In this document: one piece after another, positions 33,082-41,783 of the stretch
Layout: each line of letters begins with the position of its first letter
How positions within the stretch are numbered: position 1 is the stretch's first letter
Source of the DNA: CAYVQE01 sp964633205
Lineage (GTDB): Bacteria; Myxococcota; B64-G9
Reading direction: 5' to 3'
Length of the DNA: 45,058 nt
Assembly: GCA_964633205.1 (NCBI GenBank)
Contig: CAZWFN010000040.1
Span: 1-45,058 of the forward strand
Program-made: the position numbers and the translations under genes
The notes under the pieces: model-generated
The model's input: the letters and a program-made list of their open reading frames with translations, nothing else
Databases searched by the model: none
Told to the model about the DNA's origin: nothing

Positions 33082-36003
33082 ATGCCGATGACGCGCACGC
33101 TTGCCTGGATCTCGCTTTTCGCCGCCCTGGTGTGGCCCGAACCGGGCCAGGCCCAGGACGTGTTCGTGGCCCAGGACGGGCTGCTGGTGGTGGAGGTGGA
33201 GTCGGCGCCTGCGGCCGGGGACTGGACGCCCGAGACGGATCTGACCGGGTTCACCGGAGACAGCTACTACACCTGGACCGGGCCCGATCTGTTCAACTCG
33301 CCGGGCAGCGGCGTGCTGAGCTACCGCTTCCGGGTGGACCAGGCCGGGACCTACAACTATCGCTTGCACAACCGCCACGACTTCGCCGACAGCACCGAGG
33401 AGAACGACTGCTTCACGCGCATGGACGGCGGCGCCTGGGTCAAGACCTTCTCCCACACCCGCGGGCGGTGGACCTGGGCCACCAACCACGAGTTCTCCCA
33501 CGATGACAAGCCCCCGGCCGAGTACGTCCTGGCGGCCGGCGAGCACGTGATCGAGATCAGCGGCCGGTCCCACGGCTTCTCCATCGACCGCTTCCACCTG
33601 TACCTCGACGCGGTCGCCGATCCGCTCGACACCGGCCATCCCGAGTCGCCCCGGCAACCCGCCGGCGAGGCGCCCGCCATCGACGGCGAGCTGAAGAAGT
33701 GGCACACCATCAGCCTGACCTGGGACGGCCCGGCCGCGGCCGAGGACGGTGATCCCAATCCCTTTCGCGACAGCGCCATGTGGGTGCGCTTCAGCCAGGG
33801 CGGCCACAGCCTGCTGGTGCCCGGTTTCTTCGCCGCCGACGGTGACGCGGCCGAGACCAGCGCCACCAGCGGCAGCCGCTGGCGGGTGTTGTTCAGCCCG
33901 GATCGGGAGGGCACCTGGAGCTACCGAGCCTATTTTCGGACCGGATCGGACGTGGCGCTGGCAACGGATCCCACGGCAGGCAGCCCGGCCGGCTTCGACG
34001 GGGCGAGCGGCAGTTTCTCGGTCGGGCCGAGCGACAAGGCGGCGCCCGATTTTCGCGCCCGGGGGCGGCTGGATTACGTGGGCGGGCATCACCTGCAGTT
34101 CGCCGAGACGGGCCAGTTCTTCCTCAAGGGCGGGGCCGACAGCCCCGAGAATTTCTTGGCTTACGGCGGCTTCGACCAGACGGAGGCCAGTCACCAATAT
34201 GCGCCCCACGCGGGCGACGCCCAGGCCGGCGACCCCACCTGGGACAACGGCCGGGGCGCCAACATCCTGGGGGCCATCAACTACCTGGCCTCCAAGGGCA
34301 TGAACTCGGTCTACTTCCTGACCATGAACGTGACCGGCGACGGCGACGACGTGTGGCCCTGGACGGCCAGGGGCGAGCGCTTCCGCTTCGACGTGAGCAA
34401 GCTGGACCAGTGGGAGCGCGTCTTCGCCCATATGGAGTCCAGGGGCGTGATGATGCACGTGATCACCCAGGAGACCGAGAACGATCAGCTCCTGGACGGG
34501 GGCGCCCTGGGCGACGAGCGTAGGCTGTACTACCGGGAGCTGGTGGCGCGCTTCGGCCACCACCTGGGGCTGGTCTGGAACCTGGGCGAGGAGAACACCA
34601 ACTCGGACGCAGAGCGCAAGGCCTTCGCCAGCTTCATCCGCCAACTCGACCCCTACGACCATCCCGTGGTGGTCCACACCTACCCCGGCCAGTACGACGC
34701 CGTGTACAACGACCTGCTCGGTTACGCGGACTTCGAAGGTCCTTCGTTGCAGATCGGCGGCAGCGGCACGCACGCGGAGACCATCACCTGGCTGGAGCGA
34801 TCGGCCGGCGCCGGCCGGCCCTGGGTGGTCTGCCTGGACGAGATCGGCCCGGCCAACACCGGGGTCAAGCCCGACGCCGACGACCCGACCCACGACGCGG
34901 TCCGCCAGGACCACCTGTGGGGCAACCTGATGGCCGGCGGGGCCGGGGTGGAGTGGTACTTCGGCTACAACTACGCCCACGACGATCTGAACTGCGAGGA
35001 CTGGCGCAGCCGGGACGCCATGTGGGATCAGACCCGCCACGCGCTCGTGTTCTTCCAGCAGCACCTGCCGTTTGCCCAGATGCGCCACCGGGACGAGCTG
35101 TTGGTGACGGGCCAGGGCCACGTGCTGGCCCGGGCCGGGCAGGTCTACGCGGTCTACCTGGAGGAGGGGGGCGCGGCCGAGCTGGATCTGAGTGAGGTGG
35201 CCGCCGACGTCACCTTCGAGCTGAGCTGGTACGACCCGCGCAACGGCGGGGCCCTGCAGGCCGGATCGATCGTCCAGGTCACCGGCGGCGGTGTGGTCGC
35301 GCTGGGCACGGCGCCCGACGACCAGCAGTCCGACTGGGTGGTGCTTGTGGAGGGCGACGGCGAGCCGGTGGAGGGGCCCCGAGTGACCGGCGTGACGCTC
35401 ATCGACGCGGACGCGGATCAGCCCATCGCGGCCTTCGACCCCATGGCAGACGGCGCGCGGATCAACCTGGCCCAGCTGGCCACCGATCAGCTCAACATCC
35501 GGGCCAACACCGCCCCGGCCCAGGTGGGCTCGGTGCGCTTCGACCTGGACGGCGCCCAGACCACCGAAAACGTAGCGCCCTACGCCATGCAGGGTGACAT
35601 CTCCGGCGACTACAACGCCTGGACCCCGGCCCTGGGCAGCCACCAGCTCACGGCCACCGCCTTCAGCGGACCGGACGCCAGCGGGCTTTCGGGCGACCCG
35701 CTGCTGCTGGACTTCGAGGTGGTCGACGATCCGGATTTGCCCGATGGCGGCATCGACGGCGGCCAGGACGATGGTGGTGAGGACGACGGCGGGCAAGACG
35801 ACGGCGGGCAAGACGACGGCGGCCAGGCTGATGGTGGCCAGGCAGATGGTGGGGGGAGCGACGGCCGCGCGGATGGGGAGCCGGCCGGCGACCACGACGA
35901 GGAGCTGTCCGGCGGCTGCGGCTGTGCCGCCGCAGGCGGCGGCTCGGCTCCGGTCCTGTGCTTGCTGGTGCTGCTGGCTCTGCGAAGACGCCGCGCTTGC
36001 TGA
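33082..36003 (+). CDS. DUF5060 glycoside-hydrolase-like protein with MYXO-CTERM tag
   Basis: A 973-residue secreted protein. A signal peptide ends at GQA (24). Residues ~27-175 resemble a carbohydrate-binding domain of the GH115-C kind. Residues ~205-305 match DUF5060 (LKKWHTISLTWDGPA, NPFRDSAMWVRF, LVPGFFAADG). A TIM-barrel hydrolase-like domain follows (~320-690) with likely catalytic acids in LVWNLGEENTNS and VCLDEIGPAN. Then come beta domains, an Asp/Gly repeat spacer and a C-terminal anchor: GGCGCAAAGGG, a membrane helix and LRRRRAC. Such tags are cut by myxosortase-type proteases for surface attachment. It probably degrades a plant or microbial glycan outside the cell. GGAGG before the ATG supports the start. 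Confidence 0.85.
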   Translation: MPMTRTLAWISLFAALVWPEPGQAQDVFVAQDGLLVVEVESAPAAGDWTPETDLTGFTGDSYYTWTGPDLFNSPGSGVLSYRFRVDQAGTYNYRLHNRHDFADSTEENDCFTRMDGGAWVKTFSHTRGRWTWATNHEFSHDDKPPAEYVLAAGEHVIEISGRSHGFSIDRFHLYLDAVADPLDTGHPESPRQPAGEAPAIDGELKKWHTISLTWDGPAAAEDGDPNPFRDSAMWVRFSQGGHSLLVPGFFAADGDAAETSATSGSRWRVLFSPDREGTWSYRAYFRTGSDVALATDPTAGSPAGFDGASGSFSVGPSDKAAPDFRARGRLDYVGGHHLQFAETGQFFLKGGADSPENFLAYGGFDQTEASHQYAPHAGDAQAGDPTWDNGRGANILGAINYLASKGMNSVYFLTMNVTGDGDDVWPWTARGERFRFDVSKLDQWERVFAHMESRGVMMHVITQETENDQLLDGGALGDERRLYYRELVARFGHHLGLVWNLGEENTNSDAERKAFASFIRQLDPYDHPVVVHTYPGQYDAVYNDLLGYADFEGPSLQIGGSGTHAETITWLERSAGAGRPWVVCLDEIGPANTGVKPDADDPTHDAVRQDHLWGNLMAGGAGVEWYFGYNYAHDDLNCEDWRSRDAMWDQTRHALVFFQQHLPFAQMRHRDELLVTGQGHVLARAGQVYAVYLEEGGAAELDLSEVAADVTFELSWYDPRNGGALQAGSIVQVTGGGVVALGTAPDDQQSDWVVLVEGDGEPVEGPRVTGVTLIDADADQPIAAFDPMADGARINLAQLATDQLNIRANTAPAQVGSVRFDLDGAQTTENVAPYAMQGDISGDYNAWTPALGSHQLTATAFSGPDASGLSGDPLLLDFEVVDDPDLPDGGIDGGQDDGGEDDGGQDDGGQDDGGQADGGQADGGGSDGRADGEPAGDHDEELSGGCGCAAAGGGSAPVLCLLVLLALRRRRAC
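35752..35856 (+). repeat. seven 15-bp units encoding (D/A)DGGQ
   Basis: Seven consecutive 15-bp units encode IDGGQ, DDGGE, three copies of DDGGQ, ADGGQ and ADGGG. The middle two units are identical at DNA level (GACGACGGCGGGCAA). It forms a flexible acidic stalk between the last beta domain and the membrane anchor of the hydrolase, and is likely to vary in copy number between strains. Confidence 0.9.
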
Positions 36004-36132
36004 GGCGCAGTTCCATCGGCCAGGGAAGGGGGGCTCGGCTAGACCGGCGGCTCCATGAGCTCGGGAGGGTGGCTTTCGACCGCCTCGATGGCCTGACTCG
36101 GATCCGGTGGGGCGCGCCGCGGTGGGCGCGGA

Positions 36133-36351
36133 TCAGCCGCCCGGGGCGAACAGGCCCCAGACCAGGTAGGCCAGCGCCACCCCGCAGGCCATGCCCAACA
36201 GGAAGGTGCGCAGCGGCGTCAGCCGGCGCCGGCGCCGCTTCGCCGGCTCGGCGGCCGGTTTGGCTTCGAGCGCGGCCAGCAGCCGCTCGCGTTCGGCGGC
36301 GCTCAGCTCGCCGCGGGCGCGCAGGGATTCGATCTTCAGCTCCAGCGCCAT
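36133..36351 (-). CDS. small single-pass membrane protein
   Basis: A 72-residue protein. The first ~36 residues are charged and helical (LELKIESLRARGELSAAERE), then a KRRRRR cluster leads into one membrane helix (TFLLGMACGVALAYLVWGLF). The positive cluster predicts a cytoplasmic N-terminus. A GGAGGG ribosome-binding site lies before the ATG and the gene starts 19 bp after the glycosyltransferase stop, so both are probably one operon. The first half resembles short-helix oligomerisation (SHOCT-like) segments. No known family is assigned. Confidence 0.7.
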   Translation of the reverse strand: MALELKIESLRARGELSAAERERLLAALEAKPAAEPAKRRRRRLTPLRTFLLGMACGVALAYLVWGLFAPGG

Positions 36352-36370
36352 GGTCGCGCCCTCCGCGGCC

Positions 36371-38539
36371 TCAATCCGGGTTCAGCCGGCCGATGCGCAG
36401 CCGGTTCTTGCCGTCGGAAGGCGCTCCGGGCTGCAGCCGCATCCGTTGGTCGCCGATGTAGAAGCCGACGTAGATGACGTAGCGCTCGGCGGTGAACTCG
36501 ATCGGCAGCTCCAGCTCGACCCGATCGCGGATGATGTCGCCCGGTAGCCAGTCGTCGGTCGGGAACATGCCGTCGATCGGGTAGTGGTCGCCGTTGATGC
36601 GGTGGAACTCGTGGCCGTGGCCGTCGACGTGGACGAACACCTGCCAGTTGCGGGCGATGGCCCGGTCGCAGCGGAAGTACAGGGTCAGGCTGAAGCGGTC
36701 GCCGCGGCCGGGATCCGGCTCAAGATCGTGGCCCAGGAAGCCGATCCCTTCGGCCCAGCGCGCCTCGAGCGGATTGTCGATGGCGGGTGGTTCGCGCAGC
36801 ACGTCGCGGGCCAGCGGATTGAGGTCCTTTTGGCCGGGGTCGATCTCGTTCGAGGCCAACACGTAGCGCAGGCCCGAGCCGGGCAGCAGGTGCAGGTGCT
36901 CGCCGGTGGCCCGGCGCACGGTCTTGTCGATGGCCGAGAAGCCGTCGCGCACGGCGATGATGAAATGGCGGCCGGGGCGCTCGAACACGCGTTCCACCGC
37001 GCTGGTGCTGGTCAGCTTGATGATGGTATCGGCCGAGTAGAACACCTCGCCGCGCCAGTTCATCTGGTACTGGTAGAGCTTCTCGCCCGGTTCGGCCACC
37101 CGGTCGTAGGTCTCGAACAGGGCCTGCTGGCTCATGGTGTGGCCCAGCGGCGCCACCCAGGCCCAGGACACCCCGGCCGCGCCCACCAGGGCCGCCAGCG
37201 CCATCCCGGCGGCGGCCGGGCGGCGGCCCCACCAGCGGGCCGCCAGCATCAAGCCGCCGGCCAGCGCGGCCACGGCCAGCAGGAACCAGCGCGGGTAGTC
37301 GCCCTCGGGCAGCGGCCGGTCGTAGTCGTAGGTGCACAGGTTGGTCAGGTGGGCCGACGAGGCCACCAGGTCGTTGGCCACCACCGCCAGCAGCAGCACC
37401 CCCAGCGGCGCCAGCACGCGCCAGCCGCCCGGGTTGCGATCGGCCAGCCCCAGCCCCACCAGCACCGCCAGCGGCACCACCGCCGGGAACACGTAATGGT
37501 GGAACTTGGTCACGATCAGGGTGAAGGCGGCGAAGGTCACCAGGGCCCAGATCGCCAGCAGCAGGTCGAGGCGCACCGCGGCCGTGCCCGGGCCCGGCCG
37601 GGCCAGGCGCAGGGCCGCGGCGTTGTCGCGGCCGCGGAAGACCGCGCCCAGGCGGCCGAAGGCCAGCGGCAGCGCGCCCACCCACGGAAACAGCCCGTAG
37701 CCCAGCTGTTGGATGTAGTACTCGAAGCTGCCCCGCTCGCCGTGCACGCCGGTGAAGGCGCGCTGCAGGTTGTGATGCAGGAAGAACTCGCCCAGGAAAT
37801 CGCCGCCGTGGCGGATGGACATGGCCACGTACCACGGCGCGCCGATGGCCAGAAACAGCGGCAGGCCCCAGTGCAGCCGCAGCTTGCGCAGCACGCGCCA
37901 GTCGCCGGACAGCAGCAGGTAGACCAGCGCCACCGCCCCCGGCACGGCCAGGCCGACCGGGGTCTTGGCCAGCGCCGCCAGCCCGGCCCAGATGTAGATG
38001 CCGGCCACGTCGCGGCTGCGCGGCTGCTCCTCGATGGCCACCAGGGCGAAGCAGCCCAGACAGCCCAGCATGCAGACGACGAAGGGGATGTCGGTGATGG
38101 CCTGGCGGGCGATGATGAAATAGAAGGGGCAGGTCAGCAGCACCCCGGCGGCCCACAGCCCGCGGCGGGTGTCGGTCAGCCGGGCCACGAAGCGGTAGGC
38201 CAGCCAGACGCCCAGCACGGCCATCAGGGCGAAGGGCAGCCGGGCGGCCCAGGTGCCGATGCCGAAGACGCCGAAGGAGCCGGCCATCATCCAGAAGATG
38301 CCCACCGGCTTGGAGAAGAACAGCTCGTGGCGCCAGCGCGGCGTCAGCCAGTCGCCGTCGACCAGCATGCGCCGGGCCACCTCGGCGTAGTGGGTCTCCC
38401 AGGGATCCCACAGCCCGCTCAGGCCCAGCCAGGGCAGGATCAGCCCGGCCGCCACCAGCACCACCCAGGTGCCGGGCCGGCCGGCCCAATCGCGCAGCGC
38501 GGCCGCTGCCGCTCGGCCCCATTGCCGTTCGTGGCTCAA
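36371..38539 (-). CDS. GT39/ArnT-like membrane glycosyltransferase
   Basis: A 722-residue polytopic enzyme of the dolichyl-phosphate-mannose/ArnT superfamily. It uses a polyprenyl-phosphate sugar donor at the outer face of the inner membrane. The catalytic first loop reads GLWDPWETHYAEVARRM (D44, E47, E52), followed by WRHELFFSKPVGIFWMM and about twelve hydrophobic segments. The last ~120 residues form a beta-sandwich outside the membrane (RFSLTLYFRCDRA, WLPGDIIRDRVELELP, YVIYVGFYIGDQRM), a module found on some GT39 proteins. TTG at 38539 is chosen because GGAGG lies 5 nt upstream; no ATG is well placed. The acceptor may be lipid A or a protein; it cannot be told from sequence. Confidence 0.85.
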   Translation of the reverse strand: MSHERQWGRAAAAALRDWAGRPGTWVVLVAAGLILPWLGLSGLWDPWETHYAEVARRMLVDGDWLTPRWRHELFFSKPVGIFWMMAGSFGVFGIGTWAARLPFALMAVLGVWLAYRFVARLTDTRRGLWAAGVLLTCPFYFIIARQAITDIPFVVCMLGCLGCFALVAIEEQPRSRDVAGIYIWAGLAALAKTPVGLAVPGAVALVYLLLSGDWRVLRKLRLHWGLPLFLAIGAPWYVAMSIRHGGDFLGEFFLHHNLQRAFTGVHGERGSFEYYIQQLGYGLFPWVGALPLAFGRLGAVFRGRDNAAALRLARPGPGTAAVRLDLLLAIWALVTFAAFTLIVTKFHHYVFPAVVPLAVLVGLGLADRNPGGWRVLAPLGVLLLAVVANDLVASSAHLTNLCTYDYDRPLPEGDYPRWFLLAVAALAGGLMLAARWWGRRPAAAGMALAALVGAAGVSWAWVAPLGHTMSQQALFETYDRVAEPGEKLYQYQMNWRGEVFYSADTIIKLTSTSAVERVFERPGRHFIIAVRDGFSAIDKTVRRATGEHLHLLPGSGLRYVLASNEIDPGQKDLNPLARDVLREPPAIDNPLEARWAEGIGFLGHDLEPDPGRGDRFSLTLYFRCDRAIARNWQVFVHVDGHGHEFHRINGDHYPIDGMFPTDDWLPGDIIRDRVELELPIEFTAERYVIYVGFYIGDQRMRLQPGAPSDGKNRLRIGRLNPD

Positions 38540-38740
38540 ACGCACCTCCGGCGAACGGCGGCAGTCTACACCGGCCCTTCGGCGGTCTTCAACTCTCCGC
38601 TGGCTACGCCGCGACGGAAACGGAGCGAGCCTTTGCATGCGCGCCCGCCTCTGTTAAGGTAGGAGTGCGAGGGCCGATCGTGCACAGGCGGAGCGTGCGC
38701 GTCCCGCGATCGACGGCGGGGGAGGAGGGAGCTGAGCACG

Positions 38741-40363
38741 GTGGCAGCATTGAGACGAGGCAGCGCGATCGCGCTGGTGGTCGCGCTGGGCCTGGCCGGC
38801 TGCGGGCCGCAGGCCGAACCCGAGCGCGACGTGGCCTGGCTGGGCCACCCCATCTACTACGGCGAGCCGGATACCTCGGCAGAGCACCAGTCGGTGGTCT
38901 ATATTCGGATTTACACCGGCGGCATGATGGGTGCCTGCACCGGCACCCTGATCAGCCCGGATGTGGTGCTGACCGCCGCCCATTGCGTGTGTGATAGTTC
39001 CTCCACAGCCGTTCTGGACGACGACAGTTTCACCGTCAAGTTCGGCAATACCTCGGCGAGCAACGTCTCCAGAAGCGTTACCGAGGTTTGGCGCCATCCG
39101 AGCTACGACCCGAACTGGAACTACGGCGCCCCGCGCAACGACATCGCCATGCTGCGGCTCACCTTTCCCGCACCGGACGACGTCGCCACGATCCCACCGC
39201 TGCCGCAATCTCTGGAGTTGACCGACTCCGATGTGGACGCCTGGCTGGATTATGTTGGCTTCGGGGTGACCGAGGACGGCGACTCCGGGACGAAATTGCA
39301 CGTGGAGAACCAACTGGATATCGTCTGTACTTCCTACGGCGGTTGCAACTACGGCTACTCGGGCTTCGCCGCGCCGCAGACCATCTGCTCGGATCAGGAC
39401 CCCGGCGGGCCCTGTTCGGGCGACAGCGGCGGGCCGGCCTTTTTGTTCCGCGGCGGACAGGAGTACGTGGTGGGCGTGACCTCCTACGGCGATCAGAACT
39501 GCACCGCCTTCGGCTGCAGCACCAAGGTCGACGCCTTCGAAAGCCACATCGTCGACTTCGTCGGCGGGGCCGACGGCACCTCGTGTGCCAACGGCGGCCA
39601 GTGCGACTCGGGCTTCTGCGTCGACGGGGTCTGCTGCGAGTCGAACTGCCCGGGCGAGTGCGAGGCCTGCGACAACCCCGGCGCCTTGGGGCGCTGCCGG
39701 GCGGTGCCCGACGGCAGCGCCTGCGGCGACGGCGATCCCTGCAACGGGGTCGACGCCTGCCAGGCGGGAAGCTGCGTCAGCGGCGCGCCGCCCGACTGCA
39801 ACGACGACAACCCGTGCACCGACGACGTCTGCATCGCCGGCAGCGGCTGCGTCAACGCGCCCTTTGCCGACGGCACCGACTGCTCCGACGGCAACGTCTG
39901 CAACGGCGAGGAGACCTGCCAGGGCGGCGTCTGCCTGTCGCCGGGCTGGCTGGACTGCGCCGATGACAACCCGTGTACCACCGAGTCTTGCGACCCCGAC
40001 CTGGGCTGCCAGGTCGAGCCGGTGGCCGACGGCACCCGCTGCGACCTGGGCCCCTGCGGCAGCGGCAGCTGCGTCGACGGCCAGTGCAGCAGCGGCGATG
40101 CCGAGCTGTGCGACGACGGCGACGCCTGCACCCGCGACTGGTGCGACGCCGAGCTGGGCTGCCAGCACGAGAACCAGCCGGACGGCTTCGCCTGCGGCGA
40201 GTGCGCCATGTGCATGTCCGGCATCTGCACCGACGCGCCGAACTGCGGCGATGACGGCGGCTGCGGCTGTGCCGCCGCGGGCCGGCCGCGGGCGCTGGGC
40301 TGGCTGGGCCTGTTGGGGCTGGCCTGGCTGCTGGCCGGCGGTGGCAGGAGGAGGCGGTCATGA
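38741..40363 (+). CDS. trypsin-fold lipoprotein with Cys-rich tail and MYXO-CTERM (copy 1)
   Basis: A 540-residue protein. Lipobox LAGC (C21) is followed by a chymotrypsin-fold protease domain (~37-275) with the full triad H81 (TAAHC), D134 (RNDIAML) and S229 (GDSGGP). The site that would be IVGG in trypsin reads IYYG. The S1-pocket position six before the serine is Gly, so trypsin-like cutting after Lys/Arg is unlikely. Residues ~280-510 are Cys-rich DDNPCT-type repeats. The end is GGCGCAAAG, a membrane helix and GGGRRRRS, a MYXO-CTERM tag. The protein thus has both an N-terminal lipid site and a C-terminal sorting signal. GTG start with GGAGGAGGGAG upstream. Confidence 0.85.
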   Translation: MAALRRGSAIALVVALGLAGCGPQAEPERDVAWLGHPIYYGEPDTSAEHQSVVYIRIYTGGMMGACTGTLISPDVVLTAAHCVCDSSSTAVLDDDSFTVKFGNTSASNVSRSVTEVWRHPSYDPNWNYGAPRNDIAMLRLTFPAPDDVATIPPLPQSLELTDSDVDAWLDYVGFGVTEDGDSGTKLHVENQLDIVCTSYGGCNYGYSGFAAPQTICSDQDPGGPCSGDSGGPAFLFRGGQEYVVGVTSYGDQNCTAFGCSTKVDAFESHIVDFVGGADGTSCANGGQCDSGFCVDGVCCESNCPGECEACDNPGALGRCRAVPDGSACGDGDPCNGVDACQAGSCVSGAPPDCNDDNPCTDDVCIAGSGCVNAPFADGTDCSDGNVCNGEETCQGGVCLSPGWLDCADDNPCTTESCDPDLGCQVEPVADGTRCDLGPCGSGSCVDGQCSSGDAELCDDGDACTRDWCDAELGCQHENQPDGFACGECAMCMSGICTDAPNCGDDGGCGCAAAGRPRALGWLGLLGLAWLLAGGGRRRRS

Positions 40364-41646
40364 GTGGCTTGCGCACGGGCCTGCTGCTGCTGGCCGCCGC
40401 CGCCCTGGCCGGCTGCGGCCCGGAGGCGCCGCCGGCGTTGTCGATCGGCGAGCAGCCCATCGTCGGCGGCGAGCCGGACGGCAGCGCCGAGCACATGGGG
40501 GTGGCCTACATCCGCATCTTCACCGGCGGCATGATGGGCGGCTGCACCGGCACCCTGATCGACGACGACGTGGTGCTGACCGCCGCCCACTGCGTCTGCG
40601 CCCAGGAGTCGGCCACCGAGCTCGACCCGGAAGCCTTCGAGGTCCGCTTCGGCGCCGACAGCTCCAGCGACATCCGCCGCGACGTGGCCGAGGTGCAGCG
40701 CCATCCCGGCTACCACCCGCGCTACATCGTCAACGACATCGCCCTGCTGCGGCTGAGCCGGCCGGCCCCGGTCGAGATCGCGCCGATTCCCTTCCTGCCG
40801 ACCCACCTGCGCATCGCCGACGCTGACGTGGGCCTGCCCATGGAGTTCGTCGGCTTCGGCGTCGATGAGTACGGCCGCGCCGGCACCAAGCTGCACGTGT
40901 TGGGCGCGGTGAAGTGGATCTGCACCAACGACCAGGGCTGCAACTTCGGCAACCAGGTCTACGGCATGCCCAACACCCTGTGCTTCGACCAGAGCGAGGG
41001 CGGCACCTGCTCCGGCGACAGCGGCGGGCCGGGGCTGTTCGAGCGCGACGGCCAGGCATTCGTGGCCGCGGTGACCTCTTACGGCCCGCAGGGCGACTGC
41101 TTCGAATACGGCTGCAGCACCAAGGTCGACGCCTTCGAGGACTTCATCAGCGAGTTCACCGGCGGCGGGCTGGGCGATGCCTGCGAGGCGGACGGCGACT
41201 GCGTCCACGGCCACTGCGTGGGCGGGCTGTGCTGCGACACGCCCTGCGACCAGCCGTGTCAGTCCTGCGCCGAGCCGGGCCGCGAGGGCCACTGCGTGGT
41301 GGCCGCCAACGGCAGCTCGTGCTCCGACGGCGACCGCTGCAACGGCCAGGAGGTGTGCCTGATGGGCGACTGCGTGCCCGGCACACCGCTGGATTGCAGC
41401 GACGACGACCCCTGCACCCGCGACGAATGCCTGCCGGCCAGCGGCTGTGTCAACGAGGTCCAGCCCGACGGCTTCGCCTGCGGCGACTGCATGATGTGCG
41501 TCTCGGGGGCCTGCGTCGATGCCGACTGCGGCGGCTCGGGCTGCGCCAGCACCCCGGTCGGCCCCGAGCGGTCCGCCCCGCTGGGCGGGCTGCTGCTGGC
41601 CGGCTTGCTGGGCTTGCTGGTCTGGGCCGCGCGGCGCAGCGGCTGA
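40360..41646 (+). CDS. trypsin-fold lipoprotein with Cys-rich tail (copy 2)
   Basis: A 428-residue paralogue of the preceding protein, starting in an ATGA overlap with its stop. Lipobox LAGC (C19), canonical IVGG (34-37), and triad H77, D126, S221. It matches copy 1 across the protease domain (YIRIFTGGMMGGCTGTLI versus YIRIYTGGMMGACTGTLI) and in CSTKVDAFE. Its Cys-rich tail is about 100 residues shorter. The C-terminus is a membrane helix with a weak basic end (WAARRSG) and only a reduced GSGCAS motif, so sorting may differ. The pair clearly arose by tandem duplication. Gly sits at the S1 position here too. Confidence 0.87.
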   Translation: MSGLRTGLLLLAAAALAGCGPEAPPALSIGEQPIVGGEPDGSAEHMGVAYIRIFTGGMMGGCTGTLIDDDVVLTAAHCVCAQESATELDPEAFEVRFGADSSSDIRRDVAEVQRHPGYHPRYIVNDIALLRLSRPAPVEIAPIPFLPTHLRIADADVGLPMEFVGFGVDEYGRAGTKLHVLGAVKWICTNDQGCNFGNQVYGMPNTLCFDQSEGGTCSGDSGGPGLFERDGQAFVAAVTSYGPQGDCFEYGCSTKVDAFEDFISEFTGGGLGDACEADGDCVHGHCVGGLCCDTPCDQPCQSCAEPGREGHCVVAANGSSCSDGDRCNGQEVCLMGDCVPGTPLDCSDDDPCTRDECLPASGCVNEVQPDGFACGDCMMCVSGACVDADCGGSGCASTPVGPERSAPLGGLLLAGLLGLLVWAARRSG

Positions 41647-41783
41647 GCCCGGCAAAGCCCGGTGCGGGGGGGCAGCGGTACCGCCAAAGCACGTTTTTCG
41701 ACCCGCATGGAGTGACGGCTGCTTTCGTGGATTCGATGACCGGATCGGCTTCGCACGCTATCGTCCGGTCGGGGAGGAGAGGC

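Noticed and set aside
35752..35856. Possible iteron-type origin repeats
   Set aside because: The 15-bp units keep the reading frame and encode an acidic stalk in a secreted protein.
32983..35895. 970-codon minus-strand open frame opposite the hydrolase gene
   Set aside because: Antisense shadow; no signal or domains, while the plus strand has a signal peptide, family blocks and a C-terminal tag.
38633..38660. Promoter for the protease operon (TTGCAT-16-TAAGGT)
   Set aside because: Both hexamers are poor and the spacer is short; not enough to annotate.
39493..41655. 720-codon minus-strand open frame opposite the protease pair
   Set aside because: It mirrors the repeats of the plus-strand genes and shows no motif of its own.
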